Source: Gentiana macrophylla (taxonomy: Eukaryota > Streptophyta > Magnoliopsida > Gentianales > Gentianaceae). Taken from it: 64,000 nucleotides of DNA. Positions 1-11,262 of this stretch are shown one piece after another; position 1 is the stretch's first letter, and the number at the start of each line of letters is the position of its first letter. The position numbers were made by a program, and so were the translations under genes. The notes under the pieces were generated by a model, which saw only the letters and a list, made by a program, of their open reading frames with translations, did not search any database and was not told the DNA's origin. The DNA lies in contig CM047805.1 in the NCBI GenBank assembly GCA_026214975.1, forward strand, positions 189,667,620 through 189,731,619, read 5' to 3'.

Positions 1-824
1 AAAACCCGTCAATAACGCGTCAAACTATCTTGAGATCCTCCGGATTACAACAATCTACAACTAATCTAAGCTAAACTATGTACAAAATTGATCTAAGCTA
101 AGAAAAACGCAAAAATCAAGAAAAAGCGAGTTTGGGGAAGAGAAAGTTGTGATCTAGATCCAAAATGGGGTATTTATAGTGTTTTATATGTTACGGACGC
201 TAGGCGTGCGCCTAGGAAAGTGTAGGCGCACGCCTAGGATGCTGAAAACACGGATCAAACTTTGGCAGATTTTTCCCCGTGGGCGTGCGCCTAGCATTTC
301 TCGGCGCGCGCTTTGGCCTGATACACACCTCCAAAGAAATCAGCCGTAACTTTGTGTGTAGACCTCCAAATAGAGTGATTCAAAATCCGTTGGAAAGCTA
401 ATGAAATTGTCTACAACTTTCTTGAAGATGTCCAGCCCATAAAATGCCTCCAAGGTGGATCAAAATGCAGATCAATGGAAGGTATGGTTGTTGTACCACC
501 ACGTTTTGATCCGTTTGAACGTTTAAGCTTCGGGCACACGTTCCAATCCTCGTATCTCACCTTCCGAACATCTCTAACACCTAAGTCCTGTACAAAATCA
601 CAACAAATACCACACATAATCCCTACAGGACACTAGGGTGACCGAGAGTATAGTAAATTACACCGAAAAAGACCGAGAATCCCGGACTTTACGTCCTAGG
701 TCCCGAAATGATAACCAAGGTGTAAATACATCAAAATACAACCAAATGTCTCATAAAACATATAAAACGAGGTATAAACGGGGTATAATTACATAGAAAA
801 TGATAGCCAATTTGACTCTCATCA
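1..824 (-). repeat. 3' LTR (partial) of the outer Ty3 element
   Basis: This stretch matches 22331-23148 with scattered small indels and substitutions. Read on the minus strand the LTR starts TGATGAGAG at 824. The remaining part of the LTR lies left of base 1. A TATA-like TATAAATA can be read on the minus strand near 172-179. Short open frames here (for example 411-617) recur in the other copy and have no recognisable domain. Confidence 0.85.
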
Positions 825-2552
825 ACTACCCCCTACTTAGCTTTTGCTCGCCCTCGAGCAAAAATGAGCGATTCAAAAATAAAGATGGAGTCAACATTGC
901 AATCATACATCTTGTCTATAAGAATTGTAATGGTAAAACACAAGTAATTGATATAAATGCATAAGATTTAAGTTCTACCTTGTATTGAGAAAAGAATGTG
1001 TGTGTGCAAAGCTTCTTCAACATTTATCACCAATGACCGGTTGAGATTATAGACGTATAATTTACCGAGGTTACACCATAGGCTTATACGTCGTAAACAT
1101 CTCCACTAATCGAGGTCAATCAAAGTCTAGTAGGGTCAGGCAGGACTTGAAGGATTATAACGTTAGGCTAGGGTTGGGGCTAACGAATGGGATATTTACG
1201 ATAAAATAGAAAGTAGAAAGTGCAAGTGAGCTTAATCAAACACTAAAACCGAAGCTCTTCCCTTCGTAGCAACGGAAGACTCAACTCCTCATAAGGATGC
1301 TCGTTCGAAAAGTACAAACCATCAAACGAATTTCAACCTATAAATCATCCAACCTTCCACCTCTCCACATCATTCCACAAGCTGGAGACATACGTCGTAT
1401 CCAAGTCTAGTTCATACCTAAGCTCACAACCAGAACAAACCACTTGAACACAACAACATCTCCTTCTCCGTACTAGATTGAAGAAGTACCCTTCACCAAC
1501 ATCAACACAACAAAAATCAAACCCCAAAAATTGGCATTCCAAGAACTCTTATATAAATATATACAACTTTTTTTTTTTTTTTTTTTGTTTTCTTTTCTCA
1601 TTTTTTTTTTCAAAACCACAAAACGATCAAAGGCCGAAAAGCCATAATATTCCACCTCCTCAGGATATACTCATTTTTACCAACACCACTCGAGAGATAC
1701 GTTTCATAATCACCCCACACCATATCGTAAAATGTGAAAACAATAAGCTCAATCTTGCAAGGTGGTCAAGGAAATGTAGACCGTAATAAAAGCTAAGGGC
1801 ATTGGTAATTATGAGTTAGTAGCACAAAAGGTTAGTTCGGGTGGCGGTCTAACCACCCTACAAAGGCTTAGAGGGGGAACTGAGGATATACATATAAGGG
1901 ATGGAATTTGGCTCTGATCGGGTCAAAGAAATGCCATAACCGTCATCCCGTACTTAACCAAGACCGACCTTTCTATTTAAGCCTCGGTTACTAATATAAG
2001 TTCTAGGTAACCGGGTCATTAATAGCTACCATAATCGTTCACTAGTCAAGGTGATTCATGAAGTCGAAGCTAACGTGATAGAACTATTCCATTCTCAATA
2101 CAAGATCCCAACTCAAATGAAATGCATCTATACAATAACTAGATGTTTAATCAAAGCAATACTATAGGCTCAATATATCAAAATCAATGTCAAAGCCATC
2201 AAAATTCTCGAGAATCACTCATTTAAACTAAAGGGATAACAATCGCAAAGTATAACTCGTTCGACATGAATACGGGACATTTAAGCTAAACTAACCACCC
2301 CTACTTTAAAACGAAACACGAAGGATAAGGGTAGAAAAGTTAGCTTACAACCGGAAAAATGGTGCGAGTACGATCACGTGGCATCCGTAGAAGTCCTCCC
2401 GTGGTACTGTGCTAATATCAACGAAACAACAACTATACGAGACACACGGTGTATGGAGATATCAAAAATGAAAAATAGACGGATCACCATGATTCATCAA
2501 AAACTAAAAACACCACACTAACCCCCAATAATACACACTACTTTCGGGTTAT
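825..2552 (-). other. Internal 3' part of the outer Ty3 element, no recognisable coding
   Basis: This lies between the 3' LTR and the insertion point of the Athila-like element. The minus-strand sequence abutting the LTR is purine-rich (AGTAGGGGGTAGT, plus-strand 825-837) and is a good polypurine tract. Next to it is the LTR-retrotransposon-like string TTTGCTCGCCCTCGAGCAAA (844-863), which contains a short palindrome. A long pyrimidine tract lies around 1568-1610. I see no protease, RT or integrase motif on either strand; the open frames near 1345-1786 are low complexity. Confidence 0.6.
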
Positions 2553-2557
2553 ATCAC

Positions 2558-4312
2558 TGATAACGGTCATTTTGTGCCCATTATTCTATGACCTTTATCC
2601 CCGATTCTAGTTTAAAAGAGGTATAATAGAGTAATAATAAGTCGTAATACGCTTAATTTACATATGTCGAGAGTTACGATTCATTATTATGTATTAAGAG
2701 GTTTTATTATATTATTTGATATTACTGTACTATATTTCACGTTATATTTGTAGTAACTCATTTGGGAGCACAAGGATGGACTTGGAAAAGCTTTGATGGA
2801 TCACGCACAAGTTCTCGGAGGCCCAAGACAGAAAAGAGGAGAAAGCCAGGAGCATGTAAGGCTCGGTCGACCGAGCCCATGCATTCGATCGACAGTGGGC
2901 CTCTGATCCGAGAAGAAGTTCGGCACATTATTTGAGTCGGTTAGGGTTGAGTGTTGGCATTTTAAGTCGGTTTTCTATGACGGTGAGGCTCTATATAAAC
3001 ACAAGTCTTTTGTATTTTTAAGAGGCATTCACAAATACTATTTCATATTTACAAATAAGCTAATAAGGATTCTTTAGGCTTGCATGGAGGTTGCTAGGGT
3101 TGCAAACATGTAAGCCCTAGTTTATCTTCTTGTTTTCTTTTAAGTAATCAATTTCCCAATTATGCTTTGATTGTTTGAGTAGGTATTCATATCTAGATGA
3201 TGTAGATCTCGGATATGACGCTAGTGGCAATGGTGATACCTTGTCTATAAGGATCCCAAACCCTACGTCCTCTACCTAACATCTACGGATGAATCTGTGT
3301 GTTTAATTTACGTGTATTTAGATTAGTCTATATGATGTCCTGATGATTCGCTATATAATCCGATTCGTATATGAAACGCTGAGAAATATGTTCGGGGATG
3401 TAAATCTGGGGAGTCAGACTCTCGGGTGACCGAGAGGTGTCACTCGGTCGACCGAGAGCACCTATTCGGTCGACCGAGAGTTGTCAAGCCTGTTTTCATC
3501 CGTTAATCGATCCACGTCTTTATGATTAGGTTAGCTTAATTGAATCATTATCTCGGTAGGTATGGCTATGGCTACGCCACTCACTTGATTTAATTAAAAC
3601 GCGTGTAAAGAAATACCGGTATAAAACTCTTAGGTAGGCTCATGAATTGATCTTCGGACTTTCAAATTTATCTAGGTAGGGTTATATTAGGGAATTGCGC
3701 GCACCTTCTTATCGTAGATCGTAAACTAGCATGAGACTATAAATTGGTAATTGTTAGTTGGACGAGAGTTTGAGTGATCGTCAGGAAGTACGCCTAACCA
3801 AAGGAATGTTGCCTGGGCGAGGTGTACGGTTAATATCGGCATCCTTAGAGTCGTAAGCGTGTGAGTTATATGAGATGGAGGCACCAAAAGCGAAGTCACG
3901 TAACAACATCACAAGTGATCTAGTGACCTAACCGGTGCTAAGTCAAGTAAAGAGGATGACTCCCGTAGCCACTATAAATGAATATGGACGGATTAATAGT
4001 TGATAAGTCTTGCTTTGTTATATAAATTGTCTAGATCCGGAGGATCACGGTTATAATTAGGCGCTTGATTACGTTATTTGTTTATGTGTTATTTATATGT
4101 TTGAGTGTGTCTTTCTTTTCTCGCATACTTGATGTTTGTCATAGACCGTATTTGTCAAACGAAATAACTGGTTGACTATTTAAGTTAGGATCCACAAATT
4201 GATTCTCTGTGGGATCGACCTCGACTCTATCTAGCTATACTGCGATTGAACCTAGTTCACTTGCTAGTGGTTATTTAGGCATCGAGTTAGTAATTTAACT
4301 TGACCGCAATCA
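2558..4312 (+). repeat. 5' LTR of Athila-like element
   Basis: Starts TGATAACGG and ends GCAATCA. TATATAAAC at 2992-3000 is a plausible promoter TATA box. It carries several copies of the 14-bp palindrome CTCGGTCGACCGAG or close variants (near 2861-2876, 3444-3457, 3466-3480). It differs from the 3' copy mainly by one- to four-base indels. Confidence 0.9.
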
Positions 4313-4318
4313 AGTTTT

Positions 4319-4336
4319 TGGCGCCGTTGCCGGGGA
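4319..4336 (+). other. tRNA-Asp primer binding site of Athila-like element
   Basis: TGGCGCCGTTGCCGGGGA lies six bases after the LTR end. It is complementary to the 3' end of plant tRNA-Asp, the usual primer of Athila-type elements. Confidence 0.85.
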
Positions 4337-4864
4337 ATCAATGGTCCAACTGCTTAAATGATCTACTTGCTTATTTCGTTTTTTTTTTTTTCTGTTTTCT
4401 TTTACAAGTGAGTAAAATAAATAAAATAAAAAAAAATATTTATATATATATGTTCTGTATGTTCGGTCGACCGAACAATGCTGCTCGGTCGACCGAGTCC
4501 TTTCATTGTTCTATATCTGACGGCATTGTTTTCCCTTCGTTTCTGTTTTTTCCCGTTAGTAGGTTGTAAGCCTAGCAGCAGTATGAGCAATCGTACTGAC
4601 TGTTAGTTTATTGACCGTTTGTTGTTTTTCTCATGTTGCGGATAATCGAACTAAATCACTCGTGTAAGATTGTTCGTGATAAACAATATGTCATCAAAAC
4701 AATTTTCCAAGGTTAAGGAAGAGGATGTTAACGCTTTTACGAACCAAGACAACACCAATGAAGCCGATGACGCAAAAAAGTCAAGGAGAGAATAGCAAAA
4801 ATGAAAGAACGAATTCGTAAGCCAGGAAGTCAAGGAAGCAAGTGAAGCGTATGTAAAAAGAGGT

Positions 4865-5387
4865 ATGTGTGCTTTAAATCCCGGTGATTTCTTGGATTCG
4901 GACTCGATTTCAGATTCGTATATTGATTATATGGATTACATGTCGGAGATAGAGTCTGGTTCTGAGAGTAGCGTAGATATGGAACGACCTATAGTCACCT
5001 GTGCTAAGGAGGCAAAATATGTTGAAGATGAATCTCGGTTAATGCCCAAGTTAGATGACCCTGGGGCATTCCTTGTAGATGTTACCCTAGAACAAGCACA
5101 CTTGGGATTGGCTTTAATTGACTCGGATCGAGCTTAAACATTTTCCTAAAAGCCTTTGCGATAGGAATATGATTCGACTCCACACAAACACCCCGCTAAA
5201 AGTGAGATTCGCGGATAGTACTAGAACCATCATGTCCGACAGGATGAATAACATGATCATTGGTATCGGACAACTTCGGTTTAAGATAGATTTGGTCGTA
5301 ATGGACATAGAGGAGCATCCGTATAGCCCAATTATCTTGGGTAGGCCCTTTATTAATACCTCTGTGAGCTCTTATTCGTATGACTAG
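4865..5387 (+). pseudogene. gag-pol remnant with retropepsin-like segment
   Basis: Two overlapping frames make up this piece. 4865-5137 is acidic (a run of Asp, Ser and Glu) and continues, after a frameshift around 5118-5137, into 5118-5387. The second frame contains a string of the type IDLVVMDIEEHPYSPIILGR followed by PFINTS. That is the conserved end of the Ty3/Athila aspartic protease domain, where PIILGRPFL is near invariant. In family terms this protease would mature the Gag-Pol polyprotein. No RT follows; the frame is closed at 5385-5387 and the sequence then degenerates. I call it a pseudogene because the catalytic D(S/T)G loop is not evident and the frame is broken. The protease-region assignment is good; anything upstream is unassigned. 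Confidence 0.6.
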
Positions 5388-5620
5388 GCATGAGATCACA
5401 TTGTTTGATGCTAAAGGTTCTGAGAGACTTTTGGGATAAAGAACCCCGAGTTCCCTATTCCGGTAAGTTTAAACATTATAGAAGTCGTTGGTTCTAAACC
5501 GGATGTGATTCCAAGTTCGGAGGAGTGTGATGATGACAATGTTGACGATCGAGATGAGAAAGAGGTCCTTACAATCCTAAGCCGAGATAGAGTCGCTCAC
5601 CGCACCAGTAGTTAATAAGG

Positions 5621-5872
5621 ATGATGCTGAAGCCTCGTTTTCAAAAACCTAAGGATAGGAGGAGGAGAGTTAAGCGAACTCGTAGAGTTCAAATCAAGAA
5701 AGCTCATCGAAATCAAACGATCCCGCAAGTCGGTGCCTGCTTAGATGGACAATTTGATTGTCTTTTAAATCCACGTACATCCCACGGAAAGGCACTCGTG
5801 CAAAGGAATGGCAAGACGTTTTCGGTGAAGGTTAGTCGGGTGAAGACACGGCAAGTCAAGAACAATTCTTAA
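5621..5872 (+). CDS. Small basic ORF inside the Athila-like element, function unknown
   Basis: An 83-codon frame rich in Lys and Arg, especially in its first 35 residues, ending VKTRQVKNNS. It lies between the protease remnant and the larger downstream ORF, where pol would end in a full-length element. It may be a deletion junction relic of pol or of the gag nucleic-acid-binding tail. I do not recognise a domain and would not treat it as an independent gene. Confidence 0.25.
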   Translation: MMLKPRFQKPKDRRRRVKRTRRVQIKKAHRNQTIPQVGACLDGQFDCLLNPRTSHGKALVQRNGKTFSVKVSRVKTRQVKNNS

Positions 5873-6763
5873 AGAGTGATATTTTGGGAAGTCGAGCTAC
5901 CGACTTAAATCAGAGAACTAATTCTATCCTTCATTATTTTTATCTCTATTTTTATTTTTCTTTTTCTAAACAAAAGTAGCATGAAACGATAAGAAGTTTT
6001 TTTTCTATTTTGCCATGTTCCGACGACTGTTGAGTTAAGGATGTGCAAAATAAATTTTTTTTATTCGAATCGTTTTCATGTGAAGTGAAGCGCTGCAATT
6101 GAATCTTTGTAAAAAATTGTTGATTAAGGAAATGATAATGCGTTATCTTACAAATGCTTAGACCAGATTGTTTGATTTATTTATGATAAAAATGAGGTGG
6201 CTTTTATGCTTGAGACGACCTATTGGTTAGAAAATTCTTTGCGGTAAGAGTGAAATAATACATTTTGGCAATCATTATATATTGTAGTTATTTTACGGTA
6301 TGTGTCAAATTTATTAAAATGGTCAACACCATTAATTTCTACACATCCCCACTCACCTTTCCTCTTCCCAACCATTCACCTTTTTCTCTTTAACTTCTTT
6401 ATTATCCCAATTCAAATTTTCAAATTCCACCTTTCCACCTCCTCAATCCTCAACAACTTTTCTACACCAATCACATTCCATTTCTTCAAACTCCATTTTC
6501 CTATTTAACCCAACATCCTCTCTTTCATTCTCCTCATTCCTATTCCCCAATTCCTTCATCCCAAATTCTCCATCCACCTTGTTTTCTCAAACCCCTCAGA
6601 GAAATCAAATGGAAATGTTCTCAAAATCTTCATCCATTTCACCATTTTCACTCACCTTGAAAAGCCTATCGAATTTTTTTTTTTTCGATCAATAGATTCG
6701 ATCCACGGGAAGGGTAGAGGACCGTGAAGCTGTTTCGTCGATTCTCCACACTCGGTCAACCGA

Positions 6764-7546
6764 GTGATTGCTCTCGATCGACCGAGAGTCGGGCCGCCTT
6801 TCGCTCTCTGCTGCTGCTACTGCTTATCCGCCAGGATGCCACCGAGAAGACGCAGAGCCGCTTTGTTTGTGGTCGTGGAAGGCGATATTCCAATGATCAA
6901 CGGGTCCCACAATTCGCGAGTCGGGAGGTATATTCTTCGCTTACTAATCATTTCGTTAATGCCCCGCACATCGAGCTCGGGTCTGGATTTGGACAATTGT
7001 GGGGATGAGCTTTTGAGTTGGTGGAAAGTTATCAATGGCGTGATGTCGCCGCACTTCGGGCCGGGTCAACGCCAATTGGGTAAGAGAATTTTATGCTTAT
7101 TTGCGTATGCACCCGACACCAATGTCGTTATTATTCGTGGATTTACCAATTATCATTTCTCCGGCACGATTAATGATTATTTTGGGTTGGATATCTCGGA
7201 GGACGGGCCGCAGTATATGGCGGCGCTTGATGGGTCCGATGCTTGGTTGGAGGAAGTTGGAGCCTATCTAGGAATAGAATGGACTATAGGGAGGTTGCCC
7301 GCACATTTGCGGAAACAGACTTTGGAGAGATGGGAGGATAAGTGCCTTAATCGGCTTATCCGTTCTAATATCTTCCCGGCTAAGCATGTATCTACGGTTT
7401 ACTATACTCATGCCACTTTGATCTATTGGTTGTACATGGGATGGCCTGTGAATGTGGGGGCATTGATACGCAAGGAGATGACAGACGATGCTCTCAAGCC
7501 TCGGCATACCTTACCTTTTGGTTCACTAATTACTACATTCTCATGA
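6764..7546 (+). CDS. Athila ORF with putative plant transposon protein domain (env-position ORF)
   Basis: This is the longest intact frame of the element, up to 260 codons. The likely start is an internal ATG at 6836 (MPPRRRRAA), because the first 24 residues encode the CTCGATCGACCGAG-type palindrome region. From about residue 110 it shows the pattern of the plant transposon-protein family seen in Athila ORFs: an RGFTNYHFSG-type motif, a block WEDKCLNRLIRSNIFPAKH, then YWLYMGWPVNVGALI and a closing LPFGSLITTFS. In family members these correspond to a conserved helical core of unknown biochemical function, placed between pol and the 3' LTR. Its preservation in an element that has lost RT and integrase is notable. 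Family call is from remembered patterns, not a search. Confidence 0.55.
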   Translation: MIALDRPRVGPPFALCCCYCLSARMPPRRRRAALFVVVEGDIPMINGSHNSRVGRYILRLLIISLMPRTSSSGLDLDNCGDELLSWWKVINGVMSPHFGPGQRQLGKRILCLFAYAPDTNVVIIRGFTNYHFSGTINDYFGLDISEDGPQYMAALDGSDAWLEEVGAYLGIEWTIGRLPAHLRKQTLERWEDKCLNRLIRSNIFPAKHVSTVYYTHATLIYWLYMGWPVNVGALIRKEMTDDALKPRHTLPFGSLITTFS

Positions 7547-9134
7547 GGGAGCCGAGTGCCCGGTGTTAGCGGCGATTCCTATGTGGAACCAATGCCTATC
7601 CTATCTTTGAGTTCTGTCCCACCGCCTGCCGTTCACGGCCACGATCAAGAAGGGGAACCCGAGGATGATGCTGACGAAGCCGACCCGAACAATTTGCAAC
7701 TAGCACCATTCAATCCAGGATGGGATTAAGTATTTTAATTTGAGTGTTGGCATTTCCTATAGTTAACGAGTTTTTATTTTGATTCATTTCAACTAGTATG
7801 TCGTGTTATATGAGCAAGTTTCTCTGTTTCCTAAATTCGAACTTATGTAATGTTTTGGACTTGTTGAAATGTATTGAAGTGTAATCATTAATTAATGGAC
7901 TTAAAAATGTTTAAGGAAATTGTTATACCTTTTACGGTCCCATTTTTCCGATTATTACGGTTTGGACTAATCCCAGAACGAGTTGCGAGCTTTGTTTAAG
8001 ATATGTGTTGCAGTTGATTATTTTTCTCGCCTCGCTATGGAGCCAATGCACAGTGCTGTTGAATCACGCCAAGTCCTACGACTTGTTCAAACTTCCACGC
8101 TTATCCAGAGCTAAGTTCCTTTTTCTGAGCGTGTTATTTCGGTTTTTATACATTGGGGACAATGCATGGTTTAAGTGGGGGGTACAAGTCACTTAGCTCA
8201 AATGAGTAATTCCATATATCAAATAATCAATAAAATGAAAAAAAAAAAAAAAAAATTATTAAAACTTTTAAACTTAGAATCACATTTACTTTTGTGAAGT
8301 CCTGATAATTATATCTAATAAGAAGTAAACCATATTTCATGAGTACGTGATCACTTTATACTCCTGCGATTTCTTGATTAGTAAACTTAATGATATTCAT
8401 ATTGTCCGTTGCAAGTAGTTGTTTATTATTCACTTATTCAATAATTGAATCGAGATGTACTACGCTTGTTATAAAAGGTAAAATTATAATGTGTACATTG
8501 CATAGATGATTGATTATGCTTACCTAGTGTCAAATTTATCGTCGGATGTGTTCCTAAAACTTCTAGCCACAAAAGCTGAGTAATAAGCTTGAGACGTACC
8601 TGTGTTTGACAATGTTAAAACACTGGGCTTGTAGTAAGTTACCAAAGTAGCCTCGCTTGTGGTAATATTCGATGCTAATATTTGATCTAAGATGAGGGAA
8701 ATTCTAAAAGTTTTCCTTCTTGAGATTGATAGTATCTCGAAAAATATGAAGATATGAAAAGAATATTCAACTCTTTAAGAGGCTTTGAGTAGTACTCGGT
8801 CTCCGTGTCCAAAACCCTATAGATACGCTCTTGCTTATTATTCTAGTGCTTGAAAAATTAAAAGGCTTGAGAAATGGGAATACTGGGTTGGTAGGTTAAG
8901 ACTACGAAGTTCGCATAAGCTCTAATCTTGCTACGAATGTTTAAAACTCAATGCACATGCACACAACACATCGATTCATGATGAATAGTGGATAATGGAT
9001 AACTCGATGAGCATAGAGGATATGAGTTGATTCGAGTTTCTTGTGTCAAGATAATCGTGACCACCGGAGAGTAGTTTATGGGGAATAACTTGTTGATATT
9101 TTGATCGGGACGATCAAAGGCTAAGTGGGGTAGT
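7547..9134 (+). other. Non-coding 3' region and polypurine tract of Athila-like element
   Basis: The ORF's downstream part (7550-7730) still has coding-like composition, ending in an acidic stretch (EGEPEDD-like), so the protein may originally have continued past the stop. From 7740 to 9118 I see no ORF or domain; an A-tract lies at 8237-8255. The last bases, 9121-9134 (CTAAGTGGGGTAGT), form the polypurine tract next to the 3' LTR. Confidence 0.6.
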
Positions 9135-10886
9135 TGATAACGGTCATTTTGTGCCCATTATTCTATGACCTTTATCCCGATTCTAGTTTAAAAGAGGTAT
9201 AATAGAGTAATAATAAGTCGTAATACGCTTAATTTACATATGTCGAGAGTTACGATTCATTATTATGTATTAAGAGGTTTTATTATATTATTTGATATTA
9301 CGACTATATTTCACGTTATATTTGTAGTAACTCATTTGGGAGCACAAGGATGGACTTCGAAAAGCTTTGATGGATCACGCACAAGTTACGGAGGCCCAAG
9401 ACGTAAAAGAGGAGAAAGCCAGGGAGCATGTAAGGCTCGGTCGACCGAGCCCATGCATTCGATCGACCGAGTGGGCCTACATCGAGTGCATAGTTCGGCA
9501 CATTATTTGAGTCGGTTAGGGTTCAGAGTGTTGGCATTTTAAGTCGGTTTTCTATGACGGCTGAGGCTCTATATAAACACAAGTCTTTTGTATTTTTTAA
9601 GAGGCATTCACAAATACTATTTCATATTTACAAATAAGCTAATAAGGATTCTTTAGGCTTGCGGAGGTTGCTAGGGTTGCAAACATGTAAGCCCTAGTTT
9701 ATCTTCTTGTTTTCTTTTAAGTAATCAATTTCCCAATTATGCTTTGATTGTTTGAGTAGGTATTCATATCTAGATGATGTAGATCTCGGATATGACGCTA
9801 GGGCAATGGTGATACCTTGTCTATAAGGATCCCAAACCCTACGTCCTCTACCTAACATCTACGGATGAATCTGTGTGTTTAATTTACGTGTATTTAGATT
9901 AGTCTATATGATGTCCTGATGATTCGCTATATAATCCGATTCGTATATGAAACGCCGAAATATGTTCGGGATGTAAATCTGAGTCGACTCTCGGGTGACC
10001 GAGAGGTGTCACTCGTCGACCGAGAGCACCTATTCGGTCGACCGAGAGTTGTCAAGCCTGTTTTCATCCGTTAATCGATCACGTCTTTATGATTAGGTTA
10101 GCTTAATTGAATCTGTTATCTCGTGAGGTATGGCTATGGCTACGCCACTCACTTGATTTAATTAAAACGTGTAAAAGGAAATACCGGTATAAAACTCTTA
10201 GGTAGGCTCATGAATTGATCTTCGGACTTTCAAATAAGTATCTAGGTAGGGTTATATTAGTGAATTGCGCGCACCTTCTTATACGTAGATCGTAAACTAG
10301 CATGAGACTATAAATTGGTAATTGTTAGTTGGACGAGAGTTTGAGTGATCGTCTCAGAAGTACGCCTAACCAAAGGAATGTTGCCTGGGACGAGGTGTGC
10401 ACGGTTAATATCGGCATCCTTAGAGTCGTAAGCGTGTGAGTTATATGAGATGGAGGCACCAAAAGGCGAAGTCACGTAACAACATCACAGTGATCTAGTG
10501 ACCTAACCGGTGCTAAGTCAAGTAAAAGAGGATGACTCCCGTAGCCACTATAAATGAATATGGACGGATTAATAGTTGATAAGTCTTGCTTTGTTATATA
10601 AATTGTCTAGATCCGGAGGATCACGGTTATAATTAGGCGCTTGATTACGTTATTTGTTTATGTGTTATTTATATGTTTGAGTGTGTCTTTCTTTTCTCGT
10701 ACTTGATGCTGGTCATAGACCGTATTTGTCAAACGAAATAACTGGTTGACTATTTAAGTTAGGATCCACAAATTGATTCTCTGTGGGATCGACCTCGACT
10801 CTATCTAGCTATACTGCGATTGAACCTAGTTCACTTGCTAGTGGTTATTTAGGCATCGAGTTAGTAATTTAACTTGACCGCAATCA
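9135..10886 (+). repeat. 3' LTR of Athila-like element
   Basis: Near copy of 2558-4312, with the same TG...CA ends and a TATA box at 9570-9577. The 18-bp perfect palindrome GGCTCGGTCGACCGAGCC is at 9434-9451. Most differences from the 5' LTR are short indels rather than substitutions. Confidence 0.9.
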
Positions 10887-10891
10887 ATCAC

Positions 10892-11257
10892 AACAAAATT
10901 TACCCGAATACACACTAAAGAAACACGGTGAAACACGAGGGGAAAGAAAAAGCAATAAAAACACATTCTGAGTTTGAAGTCCTCAGCTCGACTTTCTACC
11001 CCCAACTATGTCAAGGATAGCTATACCAAAGGAGAGCAAACCGTTGCTTATCCCTACCAAAATCATAGGAATTGAGCACCCCTTGAAAATGAAACAAAAG
11101 AAATATGGGGCTCAATCCCCACCACCATGAATGGTTCGATGAATCCGTTGCACAGAACAACGAATTCACTTTCCCCGAACTAAAACATATCCCAACTAAC
11201 AATGACTCTAGCACCAAGTATGAACAAATAGGCTCAACATCAACAACAAACTCAATA
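10892..11257 (-). pseudogene. Downstream half of the outer element's gag-like ORF
   Basis: On the minus strand, 11257 to 11011 is open and reads on (with a one-base shift) from the ORF that ends at the copia insertion at 20779, which supports the nest reconstruction. The peptide (for example CFSSGKVNSLFCATDSSN) has no domain I recognise. It ends near 11011, and 10892-11010 has nothing further to report. Confidence 0.4.
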
Positions 11258-11262
11258 GGGTG

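Larger units (their letters stand above)
2553..10891 (+). mobile_element. Athila-like Ty3 LTR retrotransposon, RT/integrase-less, inserted in the outer element
   Basis: The LTRs are 2558-4312 and 9135-10886, each TG...CA, about 1.75 kb and very similar, flanked by a 5-bp target duplication ATCAC (2553-2557, 10887-10891). A tRNA-Asp primer site follows the first LTR and a purine tract (AGTGGGG) precedes the second. The 4.8-kb interior keeps a retropepsin-like piece and an ORF resembling the plant transposon-protein domain found in Athila env-position ORFs. Reverse transcriptase, RNase H and integrase are absent. It is a non-autonomous derivative that must have relied on proteins from elsewhere. 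Confidence 0.9.

Noticed and set aside
411..617. 68-codon minus-strand frame, repeated at 22744-22941
   Set aside because: It lies in the LTR of the outer Ty3 element, differs between the copies, and has no recognisable domain.
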